A stretch of DNA of 64,000 bases from Azospirillum brasilense (GTDB taxonomy: Bacteria > Pseudomonadota > Alphaproteobacteria > Azospirillales > Azospirillaceae): assembly GCF_008365405.1 (NCBI RefSeq), contig NZ_QOKV01000020.1, forward strand, positions 1 through 64,000, given 5' to 3'. Below, one piece after another: positions 42,884 to 51,864 of the stretch (its first letter is position 1; every line of letters begins with the position of its first letter). A model generated the notes under the pieces. The model made no database searches. It saw only the letters and a program-made list of their open reading frames with translations, and had not been told where the DNA came from. A program made the translations under genes and the position numbers.

Positions 42884-42926
42884 CCGTTCGAACGCGTATC
42901 AACGGCCGTTGATACTTTTCGAACGG
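42884..42926. promoter_or_regulatory. 43-bp nested palindrome upstream of the receiver-wHTH gene
   Basis: Inner perfect 20-bp dyad GTATCAACGG then CCGTTGATAC (42896-42915), flanked by CCGTTCGAA (42884-42892) and TTCGAACGG (42918-42926). The outer arms are offset by one base. It starts 148 bases before the regulator start and 40 bases after the OmpR-type gene's stop; A+T-rich DNA adjoins. It is either an operator with two dyads or a terminator; the lack of a T tract next to the stem favours operator. Confidence 0.7.
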
Positions 42927-42965
42927 AGTAACATGCGATTTATTATTGCATATTAATCATTATCG

Positions 42966-43715
42966 TCAAGATTCGTCAGATTCCAACGCATAACCGACCC
43001 CGCGGATGGTAATGATCGGTGAAGGCGCGCTGTCGTCCAACCGCATCTTGCGACGCAGCCGGGTGATCAGCGTGTCCACCGTATGCTCGCTGATGGAGCG
43101 CGGGTCACGGTTGCTGATCACGTCGAGCAGGTATTCACGGCTGACCGGGTTTGGCCGCATGGCCGCCAGCGCTGCCAGGATGTTGAACTCCCCCGTCGTC
43201 AAAGCGAGGTAGGAGCCATCGGGACGGAACAGCGCGCGGCGCACCAGATCCAGACGCCATCCCTGAAAGGTCAGCGGCGCGTCGGGCGACGGAACCGCTC
43301 CACCTTCCGCGGATGCCGCCGGAACGGCGGACGCTCCGGAGCGGCGCAGCAGGTTGCGGATGCGGATCAGCAATTCGAGCAGGTCGACCGGCTTTGTCAC
43401 ATAGTCGCCGCCATGGGACAGGCCGGCGATACGGTCGGTCGGGCTGTCGCGGCCGGTCACGAAAATCAGCGGAACGGCTTCTCCCAGGCGCAGCCGCTCG
43501 GCAAGGGCCAGCCCGTCGCAATCCGGCAGGTTGATGTCCAGCAGCACGAGATCGGGCCGGTCTTCCGCAATGCGCGCGGTCAGTTCCGCCCCATTCGCAG
43601 CCCGCAGGACCCGCAGCCCCTGATGTTCCAGATAGGTCGCGATCAAATCCTGCGTCTCTGGGGAGTCCTCGACCACCAGCACGGTCCGCCCGACCAACTC
43701 CGATCCGACGCTCAT
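42966..43715 (-). CDS. OmpR-family response regulator
   Basis: 249 residues. The receiver has VVEDSPETQ, acceptor Asp in LVLLDINLPDCDG, Thr in FVTGRDS and Lys in YVTKPVDLLEL. The output is a winged helix (LALTTGEFNILAALAAMRPNPVSREYLLDVI, SEHTVDTLITRLRRKM, IRGVGYALE). It starts 49 bases after the hybrid kinase stop and should be its target, receiving phosphate from the kinase's HPt domain, as in TorS-TorR. DNA targets are unknown. Confidence 0.94.
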   Translation of the reverse strand: MSVGSELVGRTVLVVEDSPETQDLIATYLEHQGLRVLRAANGAELTARIAEDRPDLVLLDINLPDCDGLALAERLRLGEAVPLIFVTGRDSPTDRIAGLSHGGDYVTKPVDLLELLIRIRNLLRRSGASAVPAASAEGGAVPSPDAPLTFQGWRLDLVRRALFRPDGSYLALTTGEFNILAALAAMRPNPVSREYLLDVISNRDPRSISEHTVDTLITRLRRKMRLDDSAPSPIITIRGVGYALESDES

Positions 43716-43764
43716 GATGCCCTGCCCGCCGCTGCCGTTCCCGCCGCAACAACCCCTGTCGCCG

Positions 43765-46632
43765 TCATGTCAGTTTCGCCTCCCCTTTTTCGATGGCGCG
43801 CAGGGCGGCGTGAAGCCGGTCCCGAAGCGCCGCCGCGTCCCCTTGCATGGAAGCGGCCCCCCCGCTTCCGTTTTCGACGGCCTGCGCCGTCCGCTCCAGC
43901 GCCCGCGCCGCGGCGCTCACCTCCGGAAAGCCATAGGTCCCGCCGCTGCCCTTCATGCGGTGGGCCGCGTCGACCACGCGCCGGGGCGGCGATTCCGGAT
44001 CTTCGAGAACCGCCAGCACCTCCCGGCAGGCCTGGGCGAAGCGGTCCATCAACCGCGCCCGGTCCGCGACGGTTAGACCTCCTGTGACCGGTGCCGCCGT
44101 GGGCGGCGCCCGCTGGATCGCGAAGGCCGGAGCGGGTGCGCAGGAGCCGGACGGCGCGTGTCGGGCGAGCGCGTCCTGAAGCGCGTCGGGGTCCACCGGC
44201 TTCGCCACCACCTCGTCCACGCCGGCGTCCAGATAGTCCGCCCGGTCCTCCGGAGAGCTGTTGGCGGTCACCGCGATCACCGGTATCAGCGCCCGCTCGG
44301 CGTCCGGCAACGCGCGGATGCGCCGCGTCACCTCCACCCCGTCGATGCCCGGAAGCCGCATGTCGAGCAGCACGACGTCCACGACGCGACTGGCCAGCAC
44401 CGCCAGGGCCTCCTCGCCGCTGTCCACATAGACGGCGCGGTGGCCGCCGGGCGCCAGAAACTCACGAAGGACGGCTTGGTTCTCCGGCGCATCCTCCACC
44501 ACCAGGATGTCCAGGCTGCCCGGAACGGGCATCGGAGCGGCGCGGTCCGGCGACGGGGCAGCGACCGGCAACGGGGGTGTCGGCAGCGAAACGGTGAAGA
44601 GGGAGCCGCCGCCCGGCCGCCCCTCCAGGCAAACATCGCCCCCCATCAGCCGGACGAGCCCATCGACGATGGCGAGGCCAAGCCCGGCACCGTCACGACG
44701 GTTGCCTTCCAACCGGTTGCCCTCCAACCGATGGAAGGGCTCGAAGATGATGGCCTGCGCCGCCCGCGGCACGCCGGGTCCGCTGTCCGCCACGGACAGA
44801 CACAGAACGACCGTCCCACTTCCCGTTTCCGTCCCGCTTCCCGTTTCCGACGGTGCCGGCTTCGTGGTCAGCGTCACCTCCACCCCGCCACGTTCGGTGA
44901 ATTTCACGGCGTTGCTCAGCAGGTTCAGAACGATCTGCCGCAAGCGCAATGGATCGATCCAAAAGCGCGCCACCCCCAACCCGCTCACCGTCAGGGACAG
45001 GGCTAGCCCCTTCTCCTCCGCGCCGGCACGCATCAGCGCCACGGCGTCCTCAACCAGGGCGACCACGTCGGTGGGCTGGGGGTGCAGTTCCATCCGACCC
45101 GCTTCCAGCCGCGACAGGTCGAGGATGGTGTCGAGCATGGAAACGAGATGCCTCCCCGCCCCGTCCGCGACGCGCAACCGCTCGTCCATCTGGTCGGTCG
45201 CCCCCTCGCGGCGGATCACCCGCACCATGCCGAGAATGGCGTTCAGCGGGGTCCGGACCTCGTGGCTGAGGTTGGCGAGGAAGCGCTCCAGCGTTGCGGA
45301 CTTGTCCGACAAGGCGCGGGTGCGCTCGGCGATCTGGCGCTCCAGCCCCTCGTTGAGGGCGACCAGTTCCTGCGACAGCCGGCGTTCGTTGAGGAAGGCC
45401 GTCTCCACCCTCCGCCCCAGCACCAGCGCGTGGCTGAACAGGAACAGCAGCGCGCCGTAGGGAACGAGGTCGATGCTTTCGAAGAAATGCGCGTACATCA
45501 GCGCGTCGTGCACCACCGACCCCAGGAAGGCCAGCGCCCCCGCCCCCAGCAGGAGCGCACCGGAATGGCGGCGCAGGGCGGCCACGGCGAGGCGCCACGC
45601 GAAATACAGGGCCGACAGCACAAGCAACAGACTCGCCACGTCGCGCAACCGGGTGAACTGCGCCGGTTCGGTCACCAGCACCAGGAACACACCCGGCACG
45701 GCGACCGCCAGCATGGCGCGCCCGACCCCACGGTGCAGGCATCCGGGAAACAGCTCGCGCAGCAGGTGGAAGTAGATCGGGTAGAACAGGTAGATTGGCA
45801 GATACTCCAGCCGGTAGGCCCACACCTCCGACACGCCGGGAAAGAAGACGCGCAGCAGTTCGCTGGTGCAGATCAATCGCATGGCGCAGGCGGCCAGAAG
45901 CATCACCAGGAACAGCGGAGCCGCCGAGAGGCGTCGACGGAGGAAGGCGCCGATGAACAGCGCCATCAGGGACAACGACATCAACGCCCCGGCGTTGGTC
46001 ATCAGCTGCCGCTGCCACAGCCGCGACAGCCCGCCGTTGGCGTCGAGATAGATCGTGCGCCCGATCCCGCCTTCGAAATGGAAATGGTTGGAGACCTCCA
46101 CCGCCAGTTCGATCACCCGCTGGCCGCCATGCAGCGTGACGAAACGGGAGACGGAGGAGGACTGCTCCTGCGCGGCGGCCAGGGCCGGAACCCCGGCGGC
46201 GGCGACCGAGCGGCCGTCGACCCACACCCGCATGGCGGAGTTGACCGGCGGCATCTTCAGCGTCAGCGGCGGCATGCCCGGCGGCAGCAGGATCTTCAGG
46301 CGGAAGGTGGCGGCTCCCATCCCGTCCATTTCCCGGCCGTCCGGGCGCTCGGCGCCGTTCCAGATCGCCGGCAGGGTGAAGGGCGTCCACAGCCGGCCAT
46401 CCGGCTCCGGCAGGGGATTCAGGCTTTCCTCGCCGGCCAGACGGTCCCAGGACACCAGCCATTCGCCGTCCAGGGACACCGGACCGTCAAGATCGGCGTA
46501 CCAGCCACGCAGATCGAGCACGCCGCCCTCCGCCTGCGGCAGGACCGAGGCCAGGGCCGGAGCGGTGCAAAGAAGGGCAAGGAACAGAATCGCGCCCAGC
46601 CGCCGGGTTGCACGCGCAAGGACAGCGCTCAT
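43765..46632 (-). CDS. 7TMR-DISM hybrid histidine kinase with receiver and HPt
   Basis: 955 residues; ATG 46632, no clear ribosome site, open further upstream. Order: signal segment; periplasmic jelly-roll sensor (~35-190, 7TMR-DISMED2-like); seven helices (~195-390); coiled coil (QELVALNEGLERQIAERTRAL); HisKA with FLANLSHEVRTPLNAIL; ATPase (NLLSNAVKFTE, GAGLGLAIVDGLV); receiver (VVLLDMRLPGIDG, VAKPVD); HPt (AAHRMKGSGGTYGFPE). Thus a full His-Asp-His relay. The ATPase region holds two small in-frame duplications (GTETGSGT and LEGNRLEGNR types). The ligand may be a carbohydrate-like molecule, as the sensor fold suggests. Confidence 0.93.
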   Translation of the reverse strand: MSAVLARATRRLGAILFLALLCTAPALASVLPQAEGGVLDLRGWYADLDGPVSLDGEWLVSWDRLAGEESLNPLPEPDGRLWTPFTLPAIWNGAERPDGREMDGMGAATFRLKILLPPGMPPLTLKMPPVNSAMRVWVDGRSVAAAGVPALAAAQEQSSSVSRFVTLHGGQRVIELAVEVSNHFHFEGGIGRTIYLDANGGLSRLWQRQLMTNAGALMSLSLMALFIGAFLRRRLSAAPLFLVMLLAACAMRLICTSELLRVFFPGVSEVWAYRLEYLPIYLFYPIYFHLLRELFPGCLHRGVGRAMLAVAVPGVFLVLVTEPAQFTRLRDVASLLLVLSALYFAWRLAVAALRRHSGALLLGAGALAFLGSVVHDALMYAHFFESIDLVPYGALLFLFSHALVLGRRVETAFLNERRLSQELVALNEGLERQIAERTRALSDKSATLERFLANLSHEVRTPLNAILGMVRVIRREGATDQMDERLRVADGAGRHLVSMLDTILDLSRLEAGRMELHPQPTDVVALVEDAVALMRAGAEEKGLALSLTVSGLGVARFWIDPLRLRQIVLNLLSNAVKFTERGGVEVTLTTKPAPSETGSGTETGSGTVVLCLSVADSGPGVPRAAQAIIFEPFHRLEGNRLEGNRRDGAGLGLAIVDGLVRLMGGDVCLEGRPGGGSLFTVSLPTPPLPVAAPSPDRAAPMPVPGSLDILVVEDAPENQAVLREFLAPGGHRAVYVDSGEEALAVLASRVVDVVLLDMRLPGIDGVEVTRRIRALPDAERALIPVIAVTANSSPEDRADYLDAGVDEVVAKPVDPDALQDALARHAPSGSCAPAPAFAIQRAPPTAAPVTGGLTVADRARLMDRFAQACREVLAVLEDPESPPRRVVDAAHRMKGSGGTYGFPEVSAAARALERTAQAVENGSGGAASMQGDAAALRDRLHAALRAIEKGEAKLT

Positions 46633-47084
46633 GAACGGCACGACGGCAGGCGGCAGAGACACCGGGGCAAAGTTCCTTCGACAGGCGCATGGCACGGGCC
46701 GCGGCCCGACCCGCAGGTCGAAAGGCGCCGAGCCGATCCCATCATGAGCGGTATCGCATAACGGTTGTTGCGGATATACCGATGCACCCAGGCATTTAAA
46801 GCCGACACCCCATGAAACCGAAACCGGCCACGCTGCGAAGTATAATCAGCCAACGACGCAACAACGACTCAGAAATTTGCAACAAGCTTGATCAATCGTA
46901 AATCCTATAGAAAATGTGGATTTAACTTCTCAGTCGGGGACTCGGCCTGTATTTGCCACCGACCGTCGAATGCGGCATTTCCAACAGATTCCGCTAATGG
47001 AAAAGCGTCCGGATTCGCCTGAACACCGGCGAACGTCCGGACGCCTCACCCTTTGCACCCGATGGACCGCCGCGCTGAACGCGG
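46633..47084. other. 452-base intergenic region
   Basis: Upstream half should hold the hybrid kinase promoter (A+T-rich from ~46740). TTGATCAA near 46890 is a short palindrome. The right part holds the terminator of the next minus-strand gene. No coding sequence is seen. Confidence 0.5.
47005..47044 (-). terminator. Intrinsic terminator for the hypothetical gene at 47085
   Basis: On the minus strand GCGTCCGGACG-TTCGCC pairs with GGCGAAT-CCGGACGC and runs into TTTTCC. It lies 40 bases beyond the stop and may also end the long leftward operon. Confidence 0.75.
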
Positions 47085-47846
47085 TCAGGCCATGGCCTTC
47101 ATCTGCTTGTCCATGCGGGCGAGCACGGCCATCACCTCCTTGCAACGGCTCTTCACGTCCTCGTCGGTTTCCGGAATGCCGTCCTGGGACGAGATGTTGC
47201 GCCAGTCCTTCAGAAAGGCCTTCAGCTCGGGCATTTTCGGCAGCTGGGTGCCGACGCCGCGGATATCCTCCTTCCACAGGTCCTGGTAGTCGCTCACCGT
47301 CTTCGCCGTCTTCAGCTTCTTCGCCAGGGACAGCATGTACTTCTCCAGGATCTCCCGCCCCTTGGCGCGCACCTTGTCGGCCTTCTCGATGGCGTCCTTC
47401 ATGCCCTCGTAATCATCGACGATCTTGTCGCCGAGCGAGGACTGGTTGAAGGCGACGAAGAGCTGATCGGCGGCCTTGGCCACCTTCTCCGCGTGAGCGG
47501 CGGAGTCCTTCGGAATCAGCTTGTTCGACTTGAACTTCTTCGCCGTCGCTTCAGCCAGATCGCGAAGCTTCTGGAGCTGGGTGCGCAGCGGCTCGACCGA
47601 GCGCTTGTACTCCGCCCGCGCCTCGTCCAGCAGCGAGTCGAGGTCGTCCAGCGTCGCGTTGCTGGGAGAGTTCACCGACACGCTCAGCTTCTTCCAGTCG
47701 ATGGCGCCGTGCGCCTTGTCCACCGCCTTCATCGCGTCGCCAATGCCGGTCTTGCCGGCGATCTTGGCGATGGCGCCCTTCTTCTTGTCCCAGTCCTTCT
47801 GGGTCAGGATGTCCGGGATGTCGATGCGCTTCAGGGGACCACCCAT
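47085..47846 (-). CDS. Hypothetical lysine-rich helical protein
   Basis: 253 residues; GAGGAG seven bases before the ATG. No recognised domain, signal or membrane segment. Almost entirely helical with heptad-like Lys/Leu/Asp patterns (ARAEYKRSVEPLRTQLQKL, KYMLSLAKKLKTAKTV), ending MAVLARMDKQMKAMA. A cytosolic coiled-coil or effector-like protein is possible. It follows the helical hypothetical at 47995 by 148 bases and may belong to the same transcript. Confidence 0.65.
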   Translation of the reverse strand: MGGPLKRIDIPDILTQKDWDKKKGAIAKIAGKTGIGDAMKAVDKAHGAIDWKKLSVSVNSPSNATLDDLDSLLDEARAEYKRSVEPLRTQLQKLRDLAEATAKKFKSNKLIPKDSAAHAEKVAKAADQLFVAFNQSSLGDKIVDDYEGMKDAIEKADKVRAKGREILEKYMLSLAKKLKTAKTVSDYQDLWKEDIRGVGTQLPKMPELKAFLKDWRNISSQDGIPETDEDVKSRCKEVMAVLARMDKQMKAMA

Positions 47847-47994
47847 GTCTCAGCTCCTCCGCTTAACCAAGTCTTCACCCTATCGGTCCGCATGGTAGGA
47901 GGCGGGCGCGCCCCTCGGAATCGGCGATTGCTCCTCTCCCACCGCTACCGGAACCGAATGGGTCCAAAACGGCGGCTTCCCTCCCCGCCTCGTT

Positions 47995-48768
47995 TCAGCG
48001 GCCGCCCACCAGCTGCACCACGCCCTTGCAGACGGTGGCGAACTCCTTGATGAGGTCGGTGATCTGACGGGCGGTGTAGTCGGGCGGCACGCGCATCGGC
48101 GGCCCGTCGCCGCCCTGCCCGGCCCAGGGGGCGAGCTTCCGGCGGTAGAAGTCCGGATCGGCGCGCAGCCCGTCCAGCGCCTTCGCCGCGGCGAGCTGGG
48201 TGGCGAGATCGCGGGCCAGCGCCGGGAACAACTCGTTGTAGGTGTCCGGCGTCGGCTTGGCGCGCACCTTGGCGACCCCGGCGGCGGCGCGGGCCAGCGC
48301 GCCGTTGATGTTCGCCTCCCACCGCTTCTGCGCCCGCTCCGCCGAGGCGGCGTCCTTCTCGGCCTGCGCGGCCTGCGCCTTGAAGCGGTCGGCGTCCGCG
48401 CCGATGTCCGCTTCCAACTCGGCAACATCCTTGGCGAGCGCCTTCATCGCCCGCTCGCAGGCCGCCGCCGCGGCCTTGTCGCCACGGCTCGCCGTATCCT
48501 CGTCCAACGCCTTTGCCAGCACGGCCAAATAGGCCTTGCGCGCCTTCACGGCGTCCTTTCCGGCGGCAACAAGTCCCTTCGCGGCCTCCTCGCCGCCCAT
48601 CGCGGCGCGGTGGACGGCGTCGCCGGACTTCAGCGCCTTGACCAGCACGGCGTCGCCGTTCAGCGCGGCGGCGACCGCCTTGGCGTCCTTAGGCCGGTGC
48701 TTCGCCGTTGCGGCCTCGAAGCGCTTGCGGGCCGATGCCCAGCGCTGCTCGTATGGGACATGCGCCAT
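47995..48768 (-). CDS. Hypothetical alanine/lysine-rich coiled-coil protein
   Basis: 257 residues. Residues ~15-200 are nearly continuous Ala/Lys/Glu helix (KALAKDVAELEADIGADAD, AAQAEKDAASAERAQKRWE), a probable long coiled coil. The C-terminal ~60 residues (FYRRKLAPWAGQ, DYTARQITDLIKEFATV) are less biased. No family recognised. It begins 21 bases after the ATP-grasp stop on the same strand, so it may be the sixth gene of that operon. No export signal. Confidence 0.65.
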   Translation of the reverse strand: MAHVPYEQRWASARKRFEAATAKHRPKDAKAVAAALNGDAVLVKALKSGDAVHRAAMGGEEAAKGLVAAGKDAVKARKAYLAVLAKALDEDTASRGDKAAAAACERAMKALAKDVAELEADIGADADRFKAQAAQAEKDAASAERAQKRWEANINGALARAAAGVAKVRAKPTPDTYNELFPALARDLATQLAAAKALDGLRADPDFYRRKLAPWAGQGGDGPPMRVPPDYTARQITDLIKEFATVCKGVVQLVGGR

Positions 48769-48789
48769 CGCCGCCCGCCCGCTCCGACG

Positions 48790-50043
48790 CTACGCGACGG
48801 TCGGCTGGAGGCGGTCCTCCAGCGAGCGGATGGCGGCCCAGTCGCGCTCGAACACGGCGCGGTCCGGATGGGCGAGATAGATTTTCGCCAGCACCTGCGT
48901 CAGATCGAGCGTCGGCACCACCTCGTCCCCCAGCCGCGGCACGAGGCCGTAGCCGCGCACGCTCGCCATCCCGTCCAGAATGGAGAGATCCGGAAGCGCC
49001 TCCACCCGGCCCGACACCAGCACCGGCAGATAGAGGACCATCGCGTCGGCCAGGAACCGGTAATGGCCGTCGAGCAGCGGCCCGACCGCCGCCGCCCCGT
49101 CGAAGGCGTCGACCAGCAGATCCACCTGGTCGTGCCCGGTGCCCGCCGCGATGCCGGTGGTGGAGCCCGCCGGCCCCATGGCGCGCGCCGCGATCTCCAC
49201 CAGCGCCGGGCCGCGCGCGGTCATCCGCACTTCGGCATGGCCGGCGCCGTCGGTGATCTCCAGCGCGTCGAGAACGCGGCGGATGTAGGCCATCAAGGCC
49301 TGCGCCACCGGCTCCTCCGGCGGCAGCAGCCGATAGTAGTCGTAGACGAAGGGCGACCCGTTCAGCGCCCGCTTCGCGGACAGCAGCACGTCGCAGACAT
49401 AGTGGCGACCGCCGCGGCTCACCGTGTTGACGACGTATTCGAGGCCGTCGAGATAGGTCTGCACCAGCACCCGCTCGTTGGCCGAGCCGCAGAAGTCGCG
49501 GCTGCCCAGGATGGCGTCGACGGCGGCGCGCAGCTGCGCAGGGGTGTCGCAGAAATAGACATGGTCGGTGGAGGCGCTGGCCATCGGCTTCGCCACCACG
49601 GGCCAGCCCGCCTGCGCCGCCCACTCCACCGCCTCCGCGGCGCCGGTCGCCATGGTCTGGCGGGCGGTCAGCAGGCCGGCGGCGGCCAGCCGCTCGATCA
49701 TCATGAACTTGTTGCGGCGCGCGGCGGTCAGCTTCGGGCTGTTGCCCGGCGTGCCCAGGACGGCGCCCAGCGCGTCGGTCAGCTCCACCGCCGACTCGTT
49801 GCCCGGAAGGATGAAGGATGGGGCCAGCGGGCGCAACCGCTCGGCCAGCGCGTCGAGATCGCCGTCATGGAGGATGTGCGCCGCGAAATCGTCGGGCTGG
49901 CAACTGCGCAGCAGCGACGGCGCGAGGTCCGGGCGGCTCTGCACCGCGACCACGTCGTAGCCCCGCGCGCGCAGGCGCGGCGCCAGAAGGATGCCGGTGG
50001 AATAGGGGTCGACGACGACCGCCGTCCTGCGGGGGGCGCTCAC
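48790..50043 (-). CDS. ATP-grasp ligase of unknown substrate
   Basis: 417 residues from a GTG whose bases overlap the GNAT stop (GTGA). The N-terminal Rossmann-like part (AVVVDPYSTGILLAPRLRARGY) precedes the ATP-grasp core: NKFMMIERLAAAGLLTA, WPVVAKPMASASTDHV, VLVQTYLDGLEYVVNTVS, and HAEVRMTARGPALVEIAARAMG with metal-binding Glu. The layout resembles carboxylate-amine ligases of the BacD/carnosine-synthase type, which join a carboxylate to an amine or amino acid using ATP. It would make a small amide or dipeptide-like compound. Fifth gene of the sensor/MFS operon. Confidence 0.82.
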   Translation of the reverse strand: MSAPRRTAVVVDPYSTGILLAPRLRARGYDVVAVQSRPDLAPSLLRSCQPDDFAAHILHDGDLDALAERLRPLAPSFILPGNESAVELTDALGAVLGTPGNSPKLTAARRNKFMMIERLAAAGLLTARQTMATGAAEAVEWAAQAGWPVVAKPMASASTDHVYFCDTPAQLRAAVDAILGSRDFCGSANERVLVQTYLDGLEYVVNTVSRGGRHYVCDVLLSAKRALNGSPFVYDYYRLLPPEEPVAQALMAYIRRVLDALEITDGAGHAEVRMTARGPALVEIAARAMGPAGSTTGIAAGTGHDQVDLLVDAFDGAAAVGPLLDGHYRFLADAMVLYLPVLVSGRVEALPDLSILDGMASVRGYGLVPRLGDEVVPTLDLTQVLAKIYLAHPDRAVFERDWAAIRSLEDRLQPTVA

Positions 50044-50825
50044 GGCAGGGCCTCCAGCGCGGCATCCTGCGGCACGGCCTGCACCGCCTGCACCGGGCGC
50101 GCGTAGGTGACCAGCGGCACGGGACCGTCCAGCTCCACCGAACGCCCGACCCAGCCGGCCTCGATCACCGCCCTCTGCTCCTCCAACTCCGGCACGGCGA
50201 AGACGCGCTCGCTGCCCGGCACCCAGGCGGGCGGCGCCGCGCCGAGGTCGCGGTGCAGCAGGTAGCGCAGCCGGCCGCTGGCGTGCATGACCAGAACCCG
50301 CCGCACCAGGAAGCCACCGGCCAGCAGGTTCGACAGGCTGCGCGGATTCGACAGGGCGACGCGTGAGAGCAGATGCGGGCGCGCCGCCCCCAGCGCGTGG
50401 AGCGTGCGCAGCGTCACCAGCAGCCGTTGCAGCCCGTTGCCGCGGAAGTCCGGATGGACCATGCAGCTCGCCATGTGGGCGGTGGCGGCCACGGCAGGAC
50501 GGGCATGCGGCAGGTCGTCCACGAAGGCCGGCATGCCGGGCATGGGCAGCCCCAGGATGGCGCAGCCGATCAGTCGCCCCTCGGCCTCCAGCCCCAGCGT
50601 CACACCGCGCTCGCCCAGATGCAGCCCGGTGAACTCCGGCGTTTCGGGGAAATAGGCGTCGATGTCCGGCAACTGCCCGAAGATGTAGCCGCGGAACGCC
50701 TCCAGAGCCGGCAGGTCGGCGGGACCGAGGAAGCGGATGCGGTAGGGAACGCAGACCGGCTCGCCGCGCCGGACGCGCAGCATGCCCGTGTGGACCGTCT
50801 GTTCAGGGGATAAGAGGACCGTCAT
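50040..50825 (-). CDS. GNAT-family N-acyltransferase
   Basis: 261 residues. GNAT features lie at ~35-180: IRFLGPADLPALEAFRGYI, LIGCAILGLP, and MASCMVHPDFRGNGLQRLLV with the R-G-N-G-L acyl-CoA loop, then ARPHLLSRVALSNPRSLSNLLAGGF. The C-terminal ~80 residues are not typical. The start is one base after the ABC_sub_bind stop, and the end overlaps the ATP-grasp start, so it is translationally coupled to both. With the ligase it may acylate and conjugate the same small molecule. Confidence 0.82.
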   Translation of the reverse strand: MTVLLSPEQTVHTGMLRVRRGEPVCVPYRIRFLGPADLPALEAFRGYIFGQLPDIDAYFPETPEFTGLHLGERGVTLGLEAEGRLIGCAILGLPMPGMPAFVDDLPHARPAVAATAHMASCMVHPDFRGNGLQRLLVTLRTLHALGAARPHLLSRVALSNPRSLSNLLAGGFLVRRVLVMHASGRLRYLLHRDLGAAPPAWVPGSERVFAVPELEEQRAVIEAGWVGRSVELDGPVPLVTYARPVQAVQAVPQDAALEALP

Positions 50826-50826
50826 G

Positions 50827-51864
50827 TCAGGCGTCCTGCACGATTTCGGCGATGTTGAGCAGGCGCATCGGCGGGTAGAGGTCCAGTTGCTTGGCCGCCC
50901 CGATGCGCAGCAGCAGGGAGAAGCGGTTCAGCGTTTCCACCGGGATGGTGTCGGCGGGCTTGGCCCCGGTCAGGATCTCCACCGCCTTCAGCCCGGCGAA
51001 GCGCCCGACGTTGACCGCCGGGCTGACCAGCCCCATCAGCAGGTTGGCCCGGCGGATCGGCAGCTCGGTGGAGCAGAAGGTGGCCAGCCGGTGCGCCAGC
51101 GCGTGCTCCGCCACCACGGCGTTATTGCCGGAGGCGACCAGCGTGTCCGGCCCGATGTAGACCAGCTCCGACCCGGCGCGCGCCGCGTCGGCGATCAGGT
51201 CGGGGATGGCGGCGGCGACCGGCGCGCCGGAGGCGTCGCGCGGCAGGGCGGCGTCGTGAACCTCCACCCCCTGGCGGGCGGCCTCCTCCTTCAGGTCGCG
51301 CACGGCGACGACCATGTTGTCCTCCGCCGGGTTGTAGACCGCGGCGATCTTTTTCCAGCGCCGGTAGGACAGCATCGTCTTCATCTGCACCGCGACCGGC
51401 GCAATGTGCCGCGTGCCGGTGACCGCGCGCCCCGGACGATCGAGCGCACGCACGACGCGCGACGCCACCGGGTCGGTCACCGAGGTGAAGACCACCGGCA
51501 CGTCGGTCAGGAAGCGCGACGGATCCGGATCGTCGTAGCGCCCGACCGTTCCCAGAGTCAGCGGCGTGAAGACCGTCACCACCAGATCGGGCTTGGACGC
51601 CCGGATCTCCGGCAGCAGCGCCGGCATGGCGGAGGCCTGAGGCACCTCGCGCACCTCCACCGTGGCAGACAGGCCGCTCGACGCGATGAAGTCGCGCAGG
51701 CCCAACACGTCGCCCACATCCTTGCGTGGGGTCAGCACGACGATGCGCGCCGGCTTGGCGGCGGTGAAGGTCCTGGCCGGCTGCGCGAAGGATGGCACGG
51801 CCCCGGCCAGCAGAGTTCCGGCGCTCAGGGCGCCCGTCAGGACGGTGCGGCGGGACAGGCTCAT
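50827..51864 (-). CDS. ABC_sub_bind (PF04392-type) periplasmic binding protein
   Basis: 345 residues with a twin-arginine-like leader, SRRTVLTGALSAGTLLAG, cleavage near FAQ. The mature protein has the fold of the PF04392 binding-protein family: IVVLTPRKDVGDVLGLRDF, KPDLVVTVFTPLTLGT, VPVVFTSVTDPVASRVV, RWKKIAAVYNPAEDN and GSELVYIGPDTLVAS. Members bind amino acids or aromatic compounds. No ABC permease or ATPase gene lies anywhere in this operon, so it more likely presents a ligand to the adjacent sensor or carrier. Overlaps the MFS gene by 4 bases. Confidence 0.85.
   Translation of the reverse strand: MSLSRRTVLTGALSAGTLLAGAVPSFAQPARTFTAAKPARIVVLTPRKDVGDVLGLRDFIASSGLSATVEVREVPQASAMPALLPEIRASKPDLVVTVFTPLTLGTVGRYDDPDPSRFLTDVPVVFTSVTDPVASRVVRALDRPGRAVTGTRHIAPVAVQMKTMLSYRRWKKIAAVYNPAEDNMVVAVRDLKEEAARQGVEVHDAALPRDASGAPVAAAIPDLIADAARAGSELVYIGPDTLVASGNNAVVAEHALAHRLATFCSTELPIRRANLLMGLVSPAVNVGRFAGLKAVEILTGAKPADTIPVETLNRFSLLLRIGAAKQLDLYPPMRLLNIAEIVQDA

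Noticed and set aside
44949..44962. GGATCGATCC inside the hybrid kinase gene as a second copy of the LacI operator
   Set aside because: Only the 10-base core matches, the flanks differ, and it lies deep within a coding region unrelated to the importer.
50827..51864. A complete ABC importer in the sensor/MFS operon
   Set aside because: Only the binding protein is present; no permease or ATPase gene lies within the operon or next to it.
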